This document shows, piece after piece, positions 54,458 to 64,000 of a stretch of DNA of 64,000 nucleotides. Below the pieces are notes generated by a model, which did no database searches, was not told the DNA's origin, and saw nothing but the letters and a program-made list of their open reading frames with translations. This DNA comes from Parachitinimonas caeni. Lineage in GTDB: Bacteria; Pseudomonadota; Gammaproteobacteria; Burkholderiales; Chitinimonadaceae. Within the stretch, counting starts at the first letter, position 1, and each line of letters opens with the position of its first letter. The position numbers and the translations under genes are program-made. The stretch is taken from the NCBI RefSeq assembly GCF_030129945.1, contig NZ_JARRAF010000001.1:310001-374000 (forward strand), in the 5' to 3' direction.

Positions 54458-56035
54458 ATGAATACCCCACGTCAACTCGCATGCAGCCTGAGCTTGCTCC
54501 TGCCTTTGATGTCCTGGGCCGCCAAGCCCCAGATCGCAGGCGGCGAGCAACATACCCTGGCGTTGAAAAGTGATGGCACCGTCTACGCCTGGGGCGGCAA
54601 TGCCGATGGCCAGCTGGGCGATGGTTCCACCGCCAGTCGTCTGACACCGGTTGCGGTAAGCGGGCTGAGTGATGTGGTGACGATCGCAGCCGGAAAGTCA
54701 CACAGCCTGGCTGTCAAAGCGGATGGCACGGTCTGGGCGTGGGGCAATAACGGATTGAACCAGCTGGGCGACGGTACTTCCACCAGCCGAAGCGCCCCCA
54801 AACAGATAAATGGATTGAGCGGCGTGATTGCCGTCAGCGCCGGGGATTTCTTCTCGATGGCGCTCAAGGCGGACGGCACAGTCTGGAGCTGGGGCGACAA
54901 CGGCAACGGCCAGCTGGGCGATGGCAGCAAAAATCAGCGCAGCACACCGGTACAAATCAAGACCCTGAGCGGCATCAGCGCCATTTCGGCCGGTTATTAC
55001 TACGCGACAGCTTTGAAGTCGGATGGTACGGTCTGGAGCTGGGGCATCAACGACAACGCCCAGTTGGGTGATGGCACCACCACCGAGCGCGCCGAGCCGA
55101 AGCAGGTCGCCGGGGTGAGCGACGGTGTCGCCATTGCCGCTGCTTTCGGCCATGTAGCGGTCATCCGCCGCGATGGCAGCCTGCTGGCCTGGGGGCGCAA
55201 CAATCATGGCCAGCTGGCCGATGGCAAGGCGCTCTACATTCCCCCCGAGACCATCGAATACCGCCCGTCCATTGCGCCGATGCAGGGCTTTACCAACAGT
55301 GCAGCCGTGGCGGCCGGGCTATATCACACCCTGGTGCTCGATAGCAGCGGAGCCATACAAGGTGTGGGTGGCAATATCCACGGCCAGCTCGGTAATGGCG
55401 CCAGCCAGCCTGAAGACCGGCCCAATGCTGTGGCCATTACCGCGCTGAGCCAAGTGGGCGCCATTGGCATCGGCCGCTTTCAGTCGTTTGCCATCAAGAC
55501 CGATGGCAGTGTCTATGGCTTCGGCAAGAACGATGCCGGCCAGATGGGCGATGGCGCCAGTGCCAACCGCGCCAGTCCGACACCTGTGGTGGGTGTGGGC
55601 GGCACCGGCACACTCGACCTGGGCCTGTTCTGCGCCAAAGGCTGTGCCACCCTGGCGGTGGCAGGCAGCCGCACTAAGAAGGCTGGCGACATGCTCGACG
55701 TGCGGCTGGCGCTCAATGGCTTGGCCAGCCAGAGCAGCCTCGCGGGCAAGAATGTTGACCTCTACGTGGCTGTACAGCTGACCGATGGCTCGCTGCTGTT
55801 CATGAAATCGCCCCAACTCTTCGGCGCCCCGGCCTTCGACACCAGCGTCGTACCCTATCAGTCCAACCTCGCCACCACCGACCGCGAAGGCACCCTGATC
55901 AGCGCCTTCCCGCTCCCCGCCCTGCCCAAAGGCAGCTACCGGCTACTCACTACGGTCGTCGCCACCGGCAACAGCCCGCTCAATTCCGCCAATTGGGTGG
56001 GTGGGTTGTCGATGGGGGAGTTTGAGGTGCAGTGA
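54458..56035 (+). CDS. RCC1-repeat (beta-propeller) secreted protein
   Basis: A 525-aa protein with a signal peptide (LACSLSLLLPLMSWA). It has about seven RCC1 repeats of 49-52 residues (for example HTLALKSDGTVYAWGGNADG and HSLAVKADGTVWAWGNNGLN), forming a beta propeller. After residue 385 comes a 130-residue C-terminal part with paired Cys (FCAKGC), unlike RCC1. In bacteria such repeats usually bind other proteins or surfaces. GAGGTG precedes the ATG. Confidence 0.88.
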   Translation: MNTPRQLACSLSLLLPLMSWAAKPQIAGGEQHTLALKSDGTVYAWGGNADGQLGDGSTASRLTPVAVSGLSDVVTIAAGKSHSLAVKADGTVWAWGNNGLNQLGDGTSTSRSAPKQINGLSGVIAVSAGDFFSMALKADGTVWSWGDNGNGQLGDGSKNQRSTPVQIKTLSGISAISAGYYYATALKSDGTVWSWGINDNAQLGDGTTTERAEPKQVAGVSDGVAIAAAFGHVAVIRRDGSLLAWGRNNHGQLADGKALYIPPETIEYRPSIAPMQGFTNSAAVAAGLYHTLVLDSSGAIQGVGGNIHGQLGNGASQPEDRPNAVAITALSQVGAIGIGRFQSFAIKTDGSVYGFGKNDAGQMGDGASANRASPTPVVGVGGTGTLDLGLFCAKGCATLAVAGSRTKKAGDMLDVRLALNGLASQSSLAGKNVDLYVAVQLTDGSLLFMKSPQLFGAPAFDTSVVPYQSNLATTDREGTLISAFPLPALPKGSYRLLTTVVATGNSPLNSANWVGGLSMGEFEVQ

Positions 56036-56130
56036 GGGGGGGTGAATACAATTCGCATTGTATTATTTCTTACATACTATGCTTAGATAGCCACTGGTAT
56101 TTCTAATATAAATTGGGGTGGGAGGATGTG

Positions 56131-56484
56131 ATGCAAGATATGGATGCAATTAAAGAGCAAGTTGAAAAAAATGGAAATGTGCTAACGGTTAGCATGGAAC
56201 AATTGAAGGATATTCATGGGGCAGGAAGATTAGGATCTCATGTTAGACAAGAGATAAGTCGTGCATTGGAAGGCGTTGGACTTGCTCATGTGCCCAGAGA
56301 GCTTCCAAGTTACCAGCATGAATTAGTTCGCCTATACAAGAGAGGTACTGATATAGGGCAATTTATTGAAAAGGTTTTGTCGCCGGGAGAGGAGAGTGAT
56401 AAATGGTTGTTGAAAAAAATCAGTTCTAAAGGACCTGACTATGCTGAAATAATCCAAAAAATTAGAGATCTTGTCTCTGATTGA
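56131..56484 (+). CDS. Small protein of unknown function in a low-GC island
   Basis: A 117-aa protein starting MQDMDAIKEQVEKNGN. It is helical, with RLGSHVRQEISRALEGVGLA and LVRLYKRGTDIGQFIEKVL, perhaps a winged helix. No family is recognised. GGGAGG is five bases before the ATG at 56131. Base composition is clearly AT-richer than the region, as is the adjacent Fic pair, so both probably came by transfer. Confidence 0.7.
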   Translation: MQDMDAIKEQVEKNGNVLTVSMEQLKDIHGAGRLGSHVRQEISRALEGVGLAHVPRELPSYQHELVRLYKRGTDIGQFIEKVLSPGEESDKWLLKKISSKGPDYAEIIQKIRDLVSD

Positions 56485-56567
56485 ATGGGAGTTTCCAGAT
56501 CTCTATTTGTCATCTGTCTTATAGATAGGATCTGATTCTTGATGGTGGGCCTTGTGGAGTGATGGCT

Positions 56568-57164
56568 TCAAGGAATCAGTTGACTGGTGATCCTGTCTAG
56601 TAGAGTTTCCAAGGTATCTTGGTCACCATGAAAACTGGCAATCATTGCCCCTATCATTTCATCGCGTGTCGCCAATTCAAATTCAATAGAGTACCCTGCC
56701 TCGAAAGCCAGTTGATAGCAGAATGCGCGTTGGCTACGGCCATTGCCTTCTCTGAATGGGTGGGCAGCATTGATTTCCGAGAGATAATGCGCCAGTTTGT
56801 GAATGAAGATTTTAGGCGGGAGATTTTTTAAAAAAGAGTCTTTCGCAATATTATTTAGCTCTTTTTCAAGATAACGGTTTATGTGTTGCCAACTGCAAAA
56901 TCGGGAATTGCCTTTGCTAATGTCTACCGTTCGAAATTGGCCGGCCCAATCATAGACATCCTGAAAGATGTACTTATGAACGGCTTGTAAATGTGTCAGA
57001 TCGTAATTGCCGGCTATGGGATTGCGGGTAAGTTCAAATAGCCGGATAGCGGTGAAGTTTGCCTCGGCTATGTCCAGTTCGGCCTGGTCCTGAATGGCCA
57101 GCTTGTTTTTCAGTACATCCGAGTTGGGATAGGTATAGCAATCAGCCCCTTCGTACTTGCTCAT
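56568..57164 (-). CDS. Fic-domain AMP-transferase toxin
   Basis: A 198-aa Fic protein. The full active-site motif HPFREGNGRSQR (135-146) is intact, so it can transfer AMP from ATP to a target protein. The N-terminal half has AVHKYIFQDVYDWAGQFRTV, as in short type-I Fic toxins. It overlaps a VbhA-like antitoxin gene by 23 nt. VbhT-type toxins AMPylate gyrase and topoisomerase IV; whether that applies here is unknown. Confidence 0.92.
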   Translation of the reverse strand: MSKYEGADCYTYPNSDVLKNKLAIQDQAELDIAEANFTAIRLFELTRNPIAGNYDLTHLQAVHKYIFQDVYDWAGQFRTVDISKGNSRFCSWQHINRYLEKELNNIAKDSFLKNLPPKIFIHKLAHYLSEINAAHPFREGNGRSQRAFCYQLAFEAGYSIEFELATRDEMIGAMIASFHGDQDTLETLLDRITSQLIP

Positions 57165-57333
57165 AGTGCTTTTGGAGATTGGCCAGGAGATTGGCAGTCG
57201 ATTCTTCACCCTCCTGGCATTTGCGCAAGCCTGCTTCCGTTTCGGGGCTGGGTTGCAGCATTTCAAATTTCAACGAGGCCAAGACATTATCCAGCGATTT
57301 TTCTGCCGCTGACCTTCTGGTGATTTCTCGCAT
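57142..57333 (-). CDS. VbhA-like antitoxin of the Fic protein
   Basis: A 63-aa helical protein matching the antitoxin VbhA family: LDNVLASLKFEMLQPSPETEAG, with the inhibitory S-x-x-x-E motif (SLKFE) that puts Glu in the ATP site of Fic. The residue after Glu is Met where Gly or Asn is usual. ATG at 57333 preferred over a TTG ten codons up. It precedes fic and overlaps it by 23 nt. Confidence 0.85.
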   Translation of the reverse strand: MREITRRSAAEKSLDNVLASLKFEMLQPSPETEAGLRKCQEGEESTANLLANLQKHYEQVRRG

Positions 57334-57526
57334 CGAATACCCTGCCAAGTAAGTGACTTTCAATACTGAATTTTAGCGCATTGGCGGGAACTTGATTGCC
57401 CTTTTCAATGGTTGACAGCTGTTCTGGCTAGCTGGTTGGCGGGGGCGGTGTCCCCACCCGAGACCCTACCCGACGTGTCTCTTGCTGGCGCGCCCCCTGT
57501 GCCCGCTAGTCTTCCTCAAGAGCCGG

Positions 57527-58948
<1,422 letters not shown>

Positions 58949-58971
58949 TCAACTGCCGACAGTGGGGCGAT

Positions 58972-59166
58972 TCAGCAACCCGACTTCACGCCAAACCGGC
59001 GCAGCAGGTTTTCCAGCAGACACCAGCGGCTGATGCCGCTTTGCAGCAGGTTGAGGCCAACGAAAGCCGTCAGGGCCAGCCACCACGGGCTGACAGTCAG
59101 GCTGAGGCCGATGGAGGCAAGCACCATCAGGCCAGCGAAGATGCGGACGATTTGCCAGGATGTCAT
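58972..59166 (-). CDS. DUF2892 (YgaP-like) membrane protein
   Basis: A 64-aa protein with two membrane helices (FAGLMVLASIGLSLTVSPWW and LALTAFVGLNLLQSG) and conserved SRWCLLENLLRRFG. This is the membrane part found in YgaP and with rhodaneses and sulfur transferases. AAGGAG seven bases ahead of the ATG at 59166 sets the start. It is 3 nt from the RND gene. Confidence 0.85.
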   Translation of the reverse strand: MTSWQIVRIFAGLMVLASIGLSLTVSPWWLALTAFVGLNLLQSGISRWCLLENLLRRFGVKSGC

Positions 59167-59168
59167 GT

Positions 59169-62100
59169 TCAAGCTCCTTCTGTTTGCGGGGTTCCTGTCG
59201 GAACGGGGGCGGTGGCCGCAGCGGGGTGCCGGTAGGCCACGAAGAACAGCAGCGGAATCACCACCAAGGTCAGCAGCGTCGAAACCAGAATGCCGAAGAT
59301 CAGCGAGATGGCGAGGCCGTTGAAGATGGGGTCATCGAGGATGAACAGGGCGCCCAGCATGGCGGCCAGACCGGTGAGGGCAATCGGCTGGGCGCGGGTG
59401 ATGGCCGATTGCACCACGGCGTCGGCCAGCGGCACACCCTGAGCCTGCTGCAGCCGGATGAAATCGACCAGCAGGATGGAGTTGCGGACAATGATGCCGG
59501 CCAGGGCGATCATGCCGATCATGCTGGTGGCGGTGAACTGGGCGCCCAGCAGCGCATGGCCCGGCATCACGCCCACCAGAGTCAGCGGGATGGGCGCCAT
59601 GATGATGAGGGGCGTCAGATACGAGCCGGACTGCGCCACCACCAGCAGATAGATCAGGATCAGGCCCACGGCATAGGCGGCGCCCATATCGCGGAAGGTT
59701 TCGTAGGTGATCTGCCATTCACCGTCCCATTTCAGCGCGAACTCACGATAACTATCCTGCGGCTGGCGGATGAAATATTCGGTCAGTGGCAGGCCCCCCG
59801 GCGTGGCGATGCGGCTGATGGCGCCGCGCATGCCGAACATGCCGTAGAGCGGGCTATCGACCTTGCCGGCCATGTCCCCCACCACGTACACCACGGGCAG
59901 GCCGTCCTTGTGATAGAGCGGCTGTTCGCGCTGGCTGTCGCTCAAGGTGACCAGCTCACGCAGGGGCAGCACTTTGCCGCTGGCGTTCTTTACCCCCAGC
60001 TGCAGCAGAACATCGAGATTGCCCAAATCTGCCGACGGTAAGCGCAAGGTGGCGGCGGCGGGATACTTGCTGGCGTCGTGCAGCCAGCTCACGGCCTCCC
60101 CGGCGAGGCCGGCGCGCAGCGTGGCCACGATGTCAGCCTGGCTGACGCCCTGCTGCGCCGCCTTGCGTCGATCAACCAGCAGCAACTTGCGTGGCGCGGC
60201 GGCAATCTGGCTGCTATCGACATCCACCACCCCAGTCTGCTGGCGGAAGGCGGCTTGTACGGCGGTGGCCACCTGCTGGCGACCGGCTTCGGTCGGGCCA
60301 TAGATTTCCGCCACGATGGGCGCCTGCACCGGTGGGCCGGGCGGAACTTCCACGACCTTGACCTTGGCCCCGTAACGCTGGCCGATCTGCTGCAGGGCCG
60401 GCCGCAGGCGGCTGGCAATGGCATGGCTTTGCTCGTGCCGCTGGTGCTGCGGCAGCAGGTTGACCTGCATCTCACCCAGCTCGCCGCTCGCACGCAGGTA
60501 GTACTGGCGGACCAGGCCATTGAAGTTGATCGGGGCGGCGGTGCCGGCATAGGCCTGATAGTTGGCGACTTCCGGCACGGTGCCCAGATAGGCGCCCAGT
60601 TCACGCAAGACGGCTGCCGTGTGTTCCAGCGGTGTACCGGCCGGCATATCGACCACCAGCTGGAATTCCGATTTATTGTCGAAGGGCAGCATTTTCAGCT
60701 GTACCCAGCCGATGACGGGCAGGGCGGCCGATAAACCGACCAGCGCCGCGACCGCGAGCCCCAGCTTGCGGCGGGAGCGTCCGCCGGTTTCGGCAGCCAG
60801 AAACGGCCGGAAAACACGCTGGAACAGGCGACCCAGCCACTGCGGGCGGTCATGGTGGGTGGCGGGATGTGAATGCAGCCATAAGCTTGCCAGCCATGGG
60901 GTGACCACCAGCGCAATCGCCAGCGATAACAGCATGCCCATACTGGCGTTGATCGGGATCGGGCTCATATACGGGCCCATCAGGCCGCTGACAAAGGCCA
61001 TCGGCAACAGCGCGGCAATTACGGTGAAGGTGGCGAGGATGGTCGGTCCGCCCACTTCATCCACCGCGCCGGGGATGATGTCGACCAGACTGCGCTGCGG
61101 AAACAGCTGCTGGTGACGGTGGATGTTTTCGACCACCACGATGGCATCGTCTACCAGAATGCCGATAGAAAAGATCAGGGCGAACAGCGAGACCCGGTTC
61201 AGGGTAAAGCCCCAGGCCCAGGAGGCGAACAGGGTGACCGTCAGGGTCAGGATCACCGCCGTGCCGACAATGGCGGCTTCGCGCCGGCCCAGCGTTACAA
61301 ACACCAGCGCCACCACCGACGCGGTGGCGAACAGCAGTTTCTGGATCAGCTTCTGTGCTTTGGCATTGGCCGTCTCACCGTAATTGCGGCTGATGGTGAC
61401 TTCGACCCCGGCCGGAATCACACTATTGCGCAACAGCTCGACCTGACGCAGCACCCCGTCGGCCACTGCCACTGCATTCTGGCCCGGTTGCTTGGTGAGG
61501 GTGAGGGTGACGGCCGGGTATTCGCCCCGCTGGCTGCCGCCAAAGCCGATCCATACGCTCCGGCTGGCCGGGGGTGGGCCATCGCGCACGTCGGCCACAT
61601 CCCGCAGGAAAACCGGATGATTCTGGCGCACTGCCACTACCAGCTCGGCGACCTCATCGGCATCGCGCAGATAGGGGCCGGCCTCAATGGCGATACTACG
61701 ATTGGCGCTGATCAGCTCGCCTGCTGGTGCGGCTTGATGGGCAGCCTGCAGTGCCTGACGCAAGTCAGCCACCGTCAGCGCTTGCGCCGCCAGGCGTGTC
61801 GGGTCGAGTTCCACCTGCACCGCCCGGCCGGGTCCGCCAATGCTGCTGACCTCTCGCGTGCCGCGTACCCGCTTCAATTCGGCTTCGAGACTATGGGCAA
61901 TGCGTTCGAGGGTAAATCCACCCTGCCCAGGCTCGCGTGACCATAGGGTCAGGCTGAGAATGGGCACATCGTCGATACCCTTGGGTTTGACCAGGGGTTC
62001 TCCCACACCCAGACCGGCCGGCAGCCAGTCACGATGGCTGTGCAGCGTGTCATAGAGCCGGACCAGCGCTTCGGTGCGCGGCACACCCACCTTGAACTGC

Positions 62101-62399
62101 ACGGTCAGGATGGCCATGCCGGGCTGCGATACCGACATGACATGCTCGACATCGGCGATCTGGCTCAGTACCTGTTCGGCTGGCGTGGCCACCATCTGTT
62201 CGACATCCTTCACCGCTGCGCCAGGGAAGGGAATCAGCACATTGGCCATGGTCACGTTGATCTGGGGCTCTTCTTCGCGCGGGGTGACCAGCACGGCAAA
62301 CAGGCCCAGCAGCAAGGCGACCAGCGCCAGCAGCGGAGTCAGACGATCAGTCTGGAAACGGGCGGCGAGACGGCCCGCAAGGCGGAGAGACGGGTTCAT
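59169..62399 (-). CDS. RND-family efflux permease
   Basis: A 1076-aa inner-membrane proton antiporter of the HAE1/AcrB type with 12 helices in two repeats and large periplasmic loops. TM4 contains SIGILVDDAIVVVENIHRH with the proton-relay aspartate pair; the second repeat has IALAGIIVRNSILLVDFI. The gene partners the periplasmic adaptor just upstream. The substrate is unknown; the sulfide cluster suggests it is linked to sulfur-compound or toxic-metabolite stress. Confidence 0.9.
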   Translation of the reverse strand: MNPSLRLAGRLAARFQTDRLTPLLALVALLLGLFAVLVTPREEEPQINVTMANVLIPFPGAAVKDVEQMVATPAEQVLSQIADVEHVMSVSQPGMAILTVQFKVGVPRTEALVRLYDTLHSHRDWLPAGLGVGEPLVKPKGIDDVPILSLTLWSREPGQGGFTLERIAHSLEAELKRVRGTREVSSIGGPGRAVQVELDPTRLAAQALTVADLRQALQAAHQAAPAGELISANRSIAIEAGPYLRDADEVAELVVAVRQNHPVFLRDVADVRDGPPPASRSVWIGFGGSQRGEYPAVTLTLTKQPGQNAVAVADGVLRQVELLRNSVIPAGVEVTISRNYGETANAKAQKLIQKLLFATASVVALVFVTLGRREAAIVGTAVILTLTVTLFASWAWGFTLNRVSLFALIFSIGILVDDAIVVVENIHRHQQLFPQRSLVDIIPGAVDEVGGPTILATFTVIAALLPMAFVSGLMGPYMSPIPINASMGMLLSLAIALVVTPWLASLWLHSHPATHHDRPQWLGRLFQRVFRPFLAAETGGRSRRKLGLAVAALVGLSAALPVIGWVQLKMLPFDNKSEFQLVVDMPAGTPLEHTAAVLRELGAYLGTVPEVANYQAYAGTAAPINFNGLVRQYYLRASGELGEMQVNLLPQHQRHEQSHAIASRLRPALQQIGQRYGAKVKVVEVPPGPPVQAPIVAEIYGPTEAGRQQVATAVQAAFRQQTGVVDVDSSQIAAAPRKLLLVDRRKAAQQGVSQADIVATLRAGLAGEAVSWLHDASKYPAAATLRLPSADLGNLDVLLQLGVKNASGKVLPLRELVTLSDSQREQPLYHKDGLPVVYVVGDMAGKVDSPLYGMFGMRGAISRIATPGGLPLTEYFIRQPQDSYREFALKWDGEWQITYETFRDMGAAYAVGLILIYLLVVAQSGSYLTPLIIMAPIPLTLVGVMPGHALLGAQFTATSMIGMIALAGIIVRNSILLVDFIRLQQAQGVPLADAVVQSAITRAQPIALTGLAAMLGALFILDDPIFNGLAISLIFGILVSTLLTLVVIPLLFFVAYRHPAAATAPVPTGTPQTEGA

Positions 62400-62409
62400 G
62401 GCGATGTCC

Positions 62410-63429
62410 TCAGCGGGCTGCTGTCGCGGCCAGAGGGTCCAGTGCGACCTGCTCACCGGCTGCGATGCCAGACAGAATCTCGGTTTCGTCGCCGAGACTG
62501 CGGCCCGGCCGCACCTGTCGCAGCAGCGGCTGACCTTTGTCGTCGATGACATAGACGGCACTCAATTCGGCGCGCTGCACGATGCTGCGGCTGGGCAGGT
62601 AATAGCGCTGCCGGCCTTCTGCGCGCGTGGGCAGCCAGACACGGGCGAACTGGCCGGGGCGGGCACTGTTGCCGGCCGGCAAGCTCAGCCACCAGATGCG
62701 GCTGTGGGTCTGGGCGTTGGCGGCAGGAAGCTGGCTGATCTGGCGGCTGATCAGGATGTTCTGGCCGACCGGCAAGCCCGGCAATTCAAGCCGCACCGGT
62801 TGGCTGGCATCCAGCTGCGTCAGCCATGCCTCTGGCACGCTGAGGGCTACCCGTAGCGCGGTTGGGTCGTACAGCGTCAGCAGAGGGCGGCCGGGTTGCG
62901 CCATGTCGCCCTGGCTGACGGCGACGTCGGCGACAACGCCGGCATAGGGGGCGGTCAGACTGAAATAATCACTCTGGGTGCGGGCGGCACTGGCCTGTGC
63001 CGTCTGCGCCTCGACCTCGGCCCGTGCCGCCTTGAACCGGGCTTCGGCCTGATCCAGCGCCGCCTGGCTGATAAAACGCTGGCGGAACAGCTGTTGCTGG
63101 CGTTCAAACTCCTTGCGGGCGATATCCAGCGTGGCGCGGGCGGCTTCAGTCTGTGCCCGGCTGGCGCTGGCGGTCTGGTTGGCGCTGCGGGCGTCGATCT
63201 GTGCCAGCAACTGACCCGCTTTGACCGTATCCCCCGCCCGAACCGGCAAGCGGAGGATGCTGCCGGCCACCTGGGCCGAAATCTGGCTCTGGCGAACGGC
63301 CTCTACAACGCCATCCAGCAACAGTGGCCGGCTGTCCTGAGCGACCCTGACCGGGGTGCTGGCAAGCTTGGCGGCGGTGGCCGGCAGACCCAGCCCAAGC
63401 AGGATCAGTAAAGTAAACATTCGCAACAT
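62410..63429 (-). CDS. RND periplasmic adaptor (membrane fusion protein)
   Basis: A 339-aa protein with signal peptide ([20 protein letters not shown]). Biotinyl-lipoyl part: ISAQVAGSILRLPVRAGDTV. Helical hairpin: about 100-165 (TEAARATLDIARKEFERQQQ). Beta-barrel and membrane-proximal parts follow. Start at 63429 because ATG has GGAG seven bases ahead; longer extensions lie over the operator. It is 10 nt ahead of the RND gene. No outer-membrane channel gene in the window. Confidence 0.9.
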   Translation of the reverse strand: MLRMFTLLILLGLGLPATAAKLASTPVRVAQDSRPLLLDGVVEAVRQSQISAQVAGSILRLPVRAGDTVKAGQLLAQIDARSANQTASASRAQTEAARATLDIARKEFERQQQLFRQRFISQAALDQAEARFKAARAEVEAQTAQASAARTQSDYFSLTAPYAGVVADVAVSQGDMAQPGRPLLTLYDPTALRVALSVPEAWLTQLDASQPVRLELPGLPVGQNILISRQISQLPAANAQTHSRIWWLSLPAGNSARPGQFARVWLPTRAEGRQRYYLPSRSIVQRAELSAVYVIDDKGQPLLRQVRPGRSLGDETEILSGIAAGEQVALDPLAATAAR

Positions 63430-63474
63430 GATGGACTCCAGGCAGAGGGTGCGTCGTGGACGCGCTTGTTTTAT

Positions 63475-63496
63475 TATTTGCATATATACGCAAATA
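63475..63496. promoter_or_regulatory. Palindromic ArsR-type operator
   Basis: TATTTGC-ATATATAC-GCAAATA, perfect 7-bp arms with an 8-bp AT-rich spacer, lies 46 bp ahead of the adaptor gene and 172 bp ahead of the divergent ArsR gene. The layout is that of BigR/SqrR-type operators. Confidence 0.75.
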
Positions 63497-63667
63497 GTCA
63501 ATAAATGATGTTGAGGTCGGTCAGCGGCCTTGCCAAAAGCCGCATGGGCCAGCCCGGAGCTTGACCGGGCGCGGCGCGGTGCCAAATATCAATAGAGCCT
63601 GGAGCAGGCGGGATTCGGTGGTATGTTGCGTCTCGAAGTGGAATGGATCTGGAAGGAATGCCCTGAT

Positions 63668-64000
63668 ATGGAAGCAATGAGCGATCAGGCGCTGCAGCAG
63701 GTGGCGCAATATTTTCAGGCTTTGGCCGAGCCCAATCGGCTGCGCATTCTCAATGCGCTGCGTGGGGGTGAGCGGAATGTCGGGGAGTTGACGGAGATCT
63801 GTGGCTCGTCCACCGCCAACGTGTCACGCCATCTGGCCTTGCTGGCCCGGCATGGCATGGTGACACGGGAAGGGCGCGGCACGGCGGTGTACTACCGGAT
63901 CACCGACCCGGCGATTTATGCGCTGTGTGATCTGGTCTGCGGCAATATTGCCCGCCAGTACGAGCAGATGGCGGTCGTCAGGCAGCAGCTGGGGGGTGTC
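63668..64000 (+). CDS. ArsR-family transcriptional regulator (3' end outside window)
   Basis: The first 111 codons of an ArsR winged-helix repressor: QYFQALAEPNRLRILNALRG, the recognition helix SSTANVSRHLALLARHG and the wing REGRGTAVYYRI. Cysteines at 45, 86 and 90 could act as a thiol sensor, as the dithiol of BigR/SqrR does. Their spacing is not identical to BigR, so sulfide sensing is inference from the neighbouring SQR. It is divergent from the adaptor-RND operon across the palindrome. Confidence 0.88.
   Translation, partial: MEAMSDQALQQVAQYFQALAEPNRLRILNALRGGERNVGELTEICGSSTANVSRHLALLARHGMVTREGRGTAVYYRITDPAIYALCDLVCGNIARQYEQMAVVRQQLGGV

Overview
The window is from a high-GC Gram-negative bacterium, most likely a betaproteobacterium of the Neisseriales type. 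The inference rests on the gene families: class-II purine genes, GlnK-AmtB, ParC/ParE, a HemJ-type protoporphyrinogen oxidase, ThiD-ThiE, UbiK, beta-class glutathione transferases and orphan type III effector/chaperone pairs. No tRNA, rRNA, CRISPR array or intact transposase gene was seen. Coding density is high, most genes lie in short operons with 4-nt overlaps, and many intergenic hairpins end transcripts.

Layout. 1-7.9 kb is housekeeping: a partial EAL/HDOD protein, purC, a conserved unknown, purK-purE, a glutathione transferase, and the glnK-amtB nitrogen operon with a good sigma-54 promoter and an NtrC-like site, then ubiK. 7.9-10.7 kb holds a LysR regulator divergent from a GST, plus a nitronate monooxygenase. 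10.8-13.6 kb is an ExoU-like patatin effector with its chaperone. 14-18 kb is a run of hemL, CYTH phosphatase, hemJ, M48 protease and a J-domain membrane protein. At 18-18.7 kb a TM2-domain gene is broken by a 266-bp MITE. Rubredoxin and thiDE follow, then a second chaperone/effector pair (20.5-21.9 kb).

22.1-29.4 kb is the most unusual region. It is a leftward operon that begins with a 64-aa double-glycine-leader peptide whose core contains two copies of one sequence. Downstream are a Rossmann-fold oxidoreductase, an asparagine-synthetase-like amide ligase without the glutaminase cysteine, a split transketolase whose halves are separated by a MITE array, and two family-2-type glycosyltransferases, one with the GT2+TPR layout of the SunS peptide glycosyltransferase. 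It looks like an undescribed ribosomal-peptide modification cluster. A second double-glycine peptide at 40.3 kb carries three identical GPYPVA units written with different synonymous codons, and is translationally coupled between a HTH regulator and a LuxR-type autoinducer-binding protein, which suggests a peptide-signal circuit.

The rest: parC (30-32.5 kb); a three-gene phosphorelay made of a multi-PAS hybrid kinase, an HD-GYP regulator and a third response regulator (33.4-39.5 kb); a candidate small RNA near 41.5 kb; parE; a DUF1800/DUF1501 secreted pair; an M16 peptidase; a YqiA-like esterase and an Asp/Glu racemase; an RCC1-repeat protein; a low-GC island with a Fic/VbhA-type toxin-antitoxin pair; and at the right end a sulfide-response cluster (SQR, DUF2892, RND pump, ArsR regulator) around a clear palindromic operator.
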